Below the pieces are notes generated by a model that saw only the letters and a list, made by a program, of their open reading frames with translations, was not told where the DNA came from and ran no database searches. This document shows, in pieces, positions 5,452 through 7,263 of a stretch of DNA of 7,263 nucleotides. The translations under genes were made by a program, and so were the position numbers. Each line of letters opens with the position of its first letter. The first letter of the stretch is position 1. The stretch comes from an uncultured Flavobacteriales bacterium (GTDB lineage Bacteria > Bacteroidota > Bacteroidia > Flavobacteriales_D > Sanyastnellaceae). The stretch is taken from positions 1 through 7,263 of the forward strand of contig CALKYI010000021.1 of the NCBI GenBank assembly GCA_938003665.1, in the 5' to 3' direction.

Positions 5452-7263
5452 ATGAAGCGATTGGCATTTGCAAGCTTGGCTCTCTGGCTGAGTGCAGCGG
5501 CTTGGGCGCAATCCGGCAAAATAACCGGTGTTGTGTCGGACGCCATTACAGGTGAGGCCTTGATCCAAGCCAGCGTATTGGTCAACGGTACCGGCGTCGC
5601 CACCGACTTCGATGGTGCGTACACGTTGGACCTGCCCTACGGTGCCTACGACATCACGGTGCAGTACATCGGCTATGAGAGCCAGACCCGTTCGGTCCAG
5701 GTGGATCGGGCGTTGGTTCAGGCCAACTTCAAGCTAAGCACCATCGTCCTGCAAGAAGCCGAAGTCATTGCCGATGTCGCCATTGAGCGCGAGACGCCTG
5801 TCGCTTTCTCGAACATCAAACCCGTTCAGATTCAAGAGGAATTGGGCTCGCAACCCATTCCGATGATCTTGAATAGTACGCCTGGCGTCTATGCCACCCA
5901 AGCGGGATCGGACGACAACGGGCCTTCCATTTCCATCCGCGGCTTCAAGCAGCGGAACGTTTCGGTCTTGGTCGACGGCATCCCCGTCAATGACATGGAA
6001 AGCGGAGCGGTGTACTGGAACAATTGGTTCGGGTTGGATTTGGTGACCCAGACCATGCAGGTTCAACGTGGCCTCGGCGCTTCCAAACTCGCCTTGCCTG
6101 CCATCGGTGGAACCGTCAACATCGTTACCTCGGGCATCGAATCCTCCCGCAAGACTTCCGTCAAGCAAGAAGTGGGCAGCTTTGGTTTCACCCGCACATC
6201 GCTTGGCCACACCTCCGGCCGGCTCGACGGCGGTTGGGGCTACACCCTCGCCGGCAGTTTCCAAAACCGCCAGGGCTACTTCCAACAGGATTACAACCGG
6301 GCCTTTTTCTACTACGTGAAAATCCAAAAGGCGCTCGGCAACCACACGCTCTCCATCAGCGCGACCGGCTCGCCTTCGGAGAATGCCTCCCGTGGCTATC
6401 AGCAGCGGATCGCTACCCACAACAAGGACTTTGCGCGATCGCTGTTCACCGGCAGCGAAGAGGACTACGAGCGGTTGCGCGGATACAGCGTTGCGTACGA
6501 TGCCATCTTCAACGACGGAACCCTGCTCCAGGAGGAGGAATTGGCTGCGTACGACAGCCTCAACGCGCACTACGGCTACGACTCAGCAGATGATTTTGAG
6601 GCAGAAGTCTCGGCAACGGACTTCATTGATACGACCGGGCTGGTGAGTTACGGCGACAACTACAACGTGCACTGGGGCATGCTCAATGACGAAGTCTTGT
6701 ATGAGCGCCAAAACAAGTACCACAAGCCGCTCTTTTCCTTGCGGCACAGCTGGCGCGTTTCAGACAAGCTGTACATCTCCAACATGGCCTACGCGAGCTA
6801 CGGATACGGAGGAGGTACACGGTTGGAAAACAGCCTCGGCGGTGGCGATTACACACCCGACGGCCAGGTCGACTTCCAGAAGTTTTACAACTCGAACACC
6901 ATCGGTGGCCTGTTCGGACCTCCGATTGATCCGACGTATAGTGACTCGCTCTTGAAGTCTGGGCGCATCCTCCGCAAACTCTTCAACAACCACTACTGGT
7001 ACGGCATCCTGTCCACCTTCCGCCACGAAACCTCGGAATCGCTCACCCTCTCCGGTGGGTTGGACTTCCGCACCTATCAAAGCGAGAAGTATGCTGAAGT
7101 ATTTGACCTGCTCGGCGGGGACTACTTCGTGGACACCCGCAACAACAACGCCTCCACGAACATGCGCTTTGTCGGGGACAAGATCGGCTACCACAACGAC
7201 GCGTTTGTGCGTTGGGGCGGCGCTTTTGCCTTGCTCGAGTACAAAGGCTACCTGTGGAACGCC
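5452..7263 (+). CDS. TonB-dependent outer-membrane receptor (3' end beyond window)
   Basis: I read 604 codons without a stop from ATG 5452 to the right edge. The product is an outer-membrane channel that takes up a ligand using energy passed on by TonB-ExbBD. Residues 1-19 are a signal peptide with cleavage expected at AWA|Q. Residues 22 to about 98 form the carboxypeptidase-regulatory-like beta-sandwich common on Bacteroidota receptors: ITGVVSDAITGEAL (24-37), DFDGAYTL (52-59) and YIGYESQ (72-78). RETPVAFSNI (113-122) begins the plug region and resembles the TPVA motif seen in many such receptors. The plug runs to about 226 with SISIRGFKQRNVSVLVDGIPVND (159-181 region; core IRGF and DGIPV), VQRGLGASK (204-212) and GGTVNIVT (219-226). 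The rest is barrel strands rich in aromatic residues. Typical members have 700-1000 residues, so the C-terminal barrel lies outside. The ligand is unknown; no SusD-like partner is visible, and the upstream LTD protein may be its partner. Confidence 0.93.
   Translation, partial: MKRLAFASLALWLSAAAWAQSGKITGVVSDAITGEALIQASVLVNGTGVATDFDGAYTLDLPYGAYDITVQYIGYESQTRSVQVDRALVQANFKLSTIVLQEAEVIADVAIERETPVAFSNIKPVQIQEELGSQPIPMILNSTPGVYATQAGSDDNGPSISIRGFKQRNVSVLVDGIPVNDMESGAVYWNNWFGLDLVTQTMQVQRGLGASKLALPAIGGTVNIVTSGIESSRKTSVKQEVGSFGFTRTSLGHTSGRLDGGWGYTLAGSFQNRQGYFQQDYNRAFFYYVKIQKALGNHTLSISATGSPSENASRGYQQRIATHNKDFARSLFTGSEEDYERLRGYSVAYDAIFNDGTLLQEEELAAYDSLNAHYGYDSADDFEAEVSATDFIDTTGLVSYGDNYNVHWGMLNDEVLYERQNKYHKPLFSLRHSWRVSDKLYISNMAYASYGYGGGTRLENSLGGGDYTPDGQVDFQKFYNSNTIGGLFGPPIDPTYSDSLLKSGRILRKLFNNHYWYGILSTFRHETSESLTLSGGLDFRTYQSEKYAEVFDLLGGDYFVDTRNNNASTNMRFVGDKIGYHNDAFVRWGGAFALLEYKGYLWNA

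Noticed and set aside
4821..5624. Minus-strand open frame of 267 codons
   Set aside because: Antisense across the LTD protein and the receptor start, both of which have signal peptides and domain motifs on the plus strand.
5734..6570. Minus-strand open frame of 278 codons
   Set aside because: Antisense to the receptor plug and barrel; long only because the GC-rich receptor codons rarely give stops on the opposite strand. No recognisable domain.

Overview
The window looks like a chromosomal piece of a Bacteroidota, most likely a Flavobacteriia-type bacterium with an unusually GC-rich genome (clearly above 50% GC by eye). Two things point there: a secreted protein ending in a type IX secretion (T9SS) sorting domain, and a TonB-dependent receptor with the N-terminal carboxypeptidase-regulatory-like extension typical of that phylum. 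No RNA genes, CRISPR arrays, insertion sequences or long repeats are visible. Coding density is very high: the only real non-coding stretch is the roughly 55 bp between two divergent gene sets.

Left two thirds (1-4465), minus strand, read from right to left: a small MmcQ/YjbR-family protein; a sodium:solute symporter (SSS family, 587 aa); a GHMP-superfamily sugar kinase whose ATG overlaps the symporter stop codon (ATGA); then one open frame in which a sugar-phosphate-type nucleotidyltransferase is followed, with no stop codon, by a CutC-family domain that runs off the left edge. Spacings of 22 bp, a 4-base overlap and 23 (or 5) bp suggest one operon. Read together, the middle genes resemble a salvage route: import of a free sugar with Na+, phosphorylation at the anomeric carbon, and activation to an NDP-sugar. 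The sugar is unknown. The role of the CutC part, historically tied to copper tolerance, is unexplained.

Right third (4521-7263), plus strand: a secreted lamin-tail-domain (LTD) protein with a signal peptide and a T9SS C-terminal sorting domain, followed after 7 bp by the start of a TonB-dependent outer-membrane receptor, cut off by the right edge after 604 codons. The two probably form an operon that places a secreted or surface protein next to an outer-membrane uptake channel.

The most unusual item is the nucleotidyltransferase-CutC fusion in a sugar-activation operon. It suggests that this CutC homologue works in carbohydrate metabolism rather than in copper handling, but that is an inference from context only.
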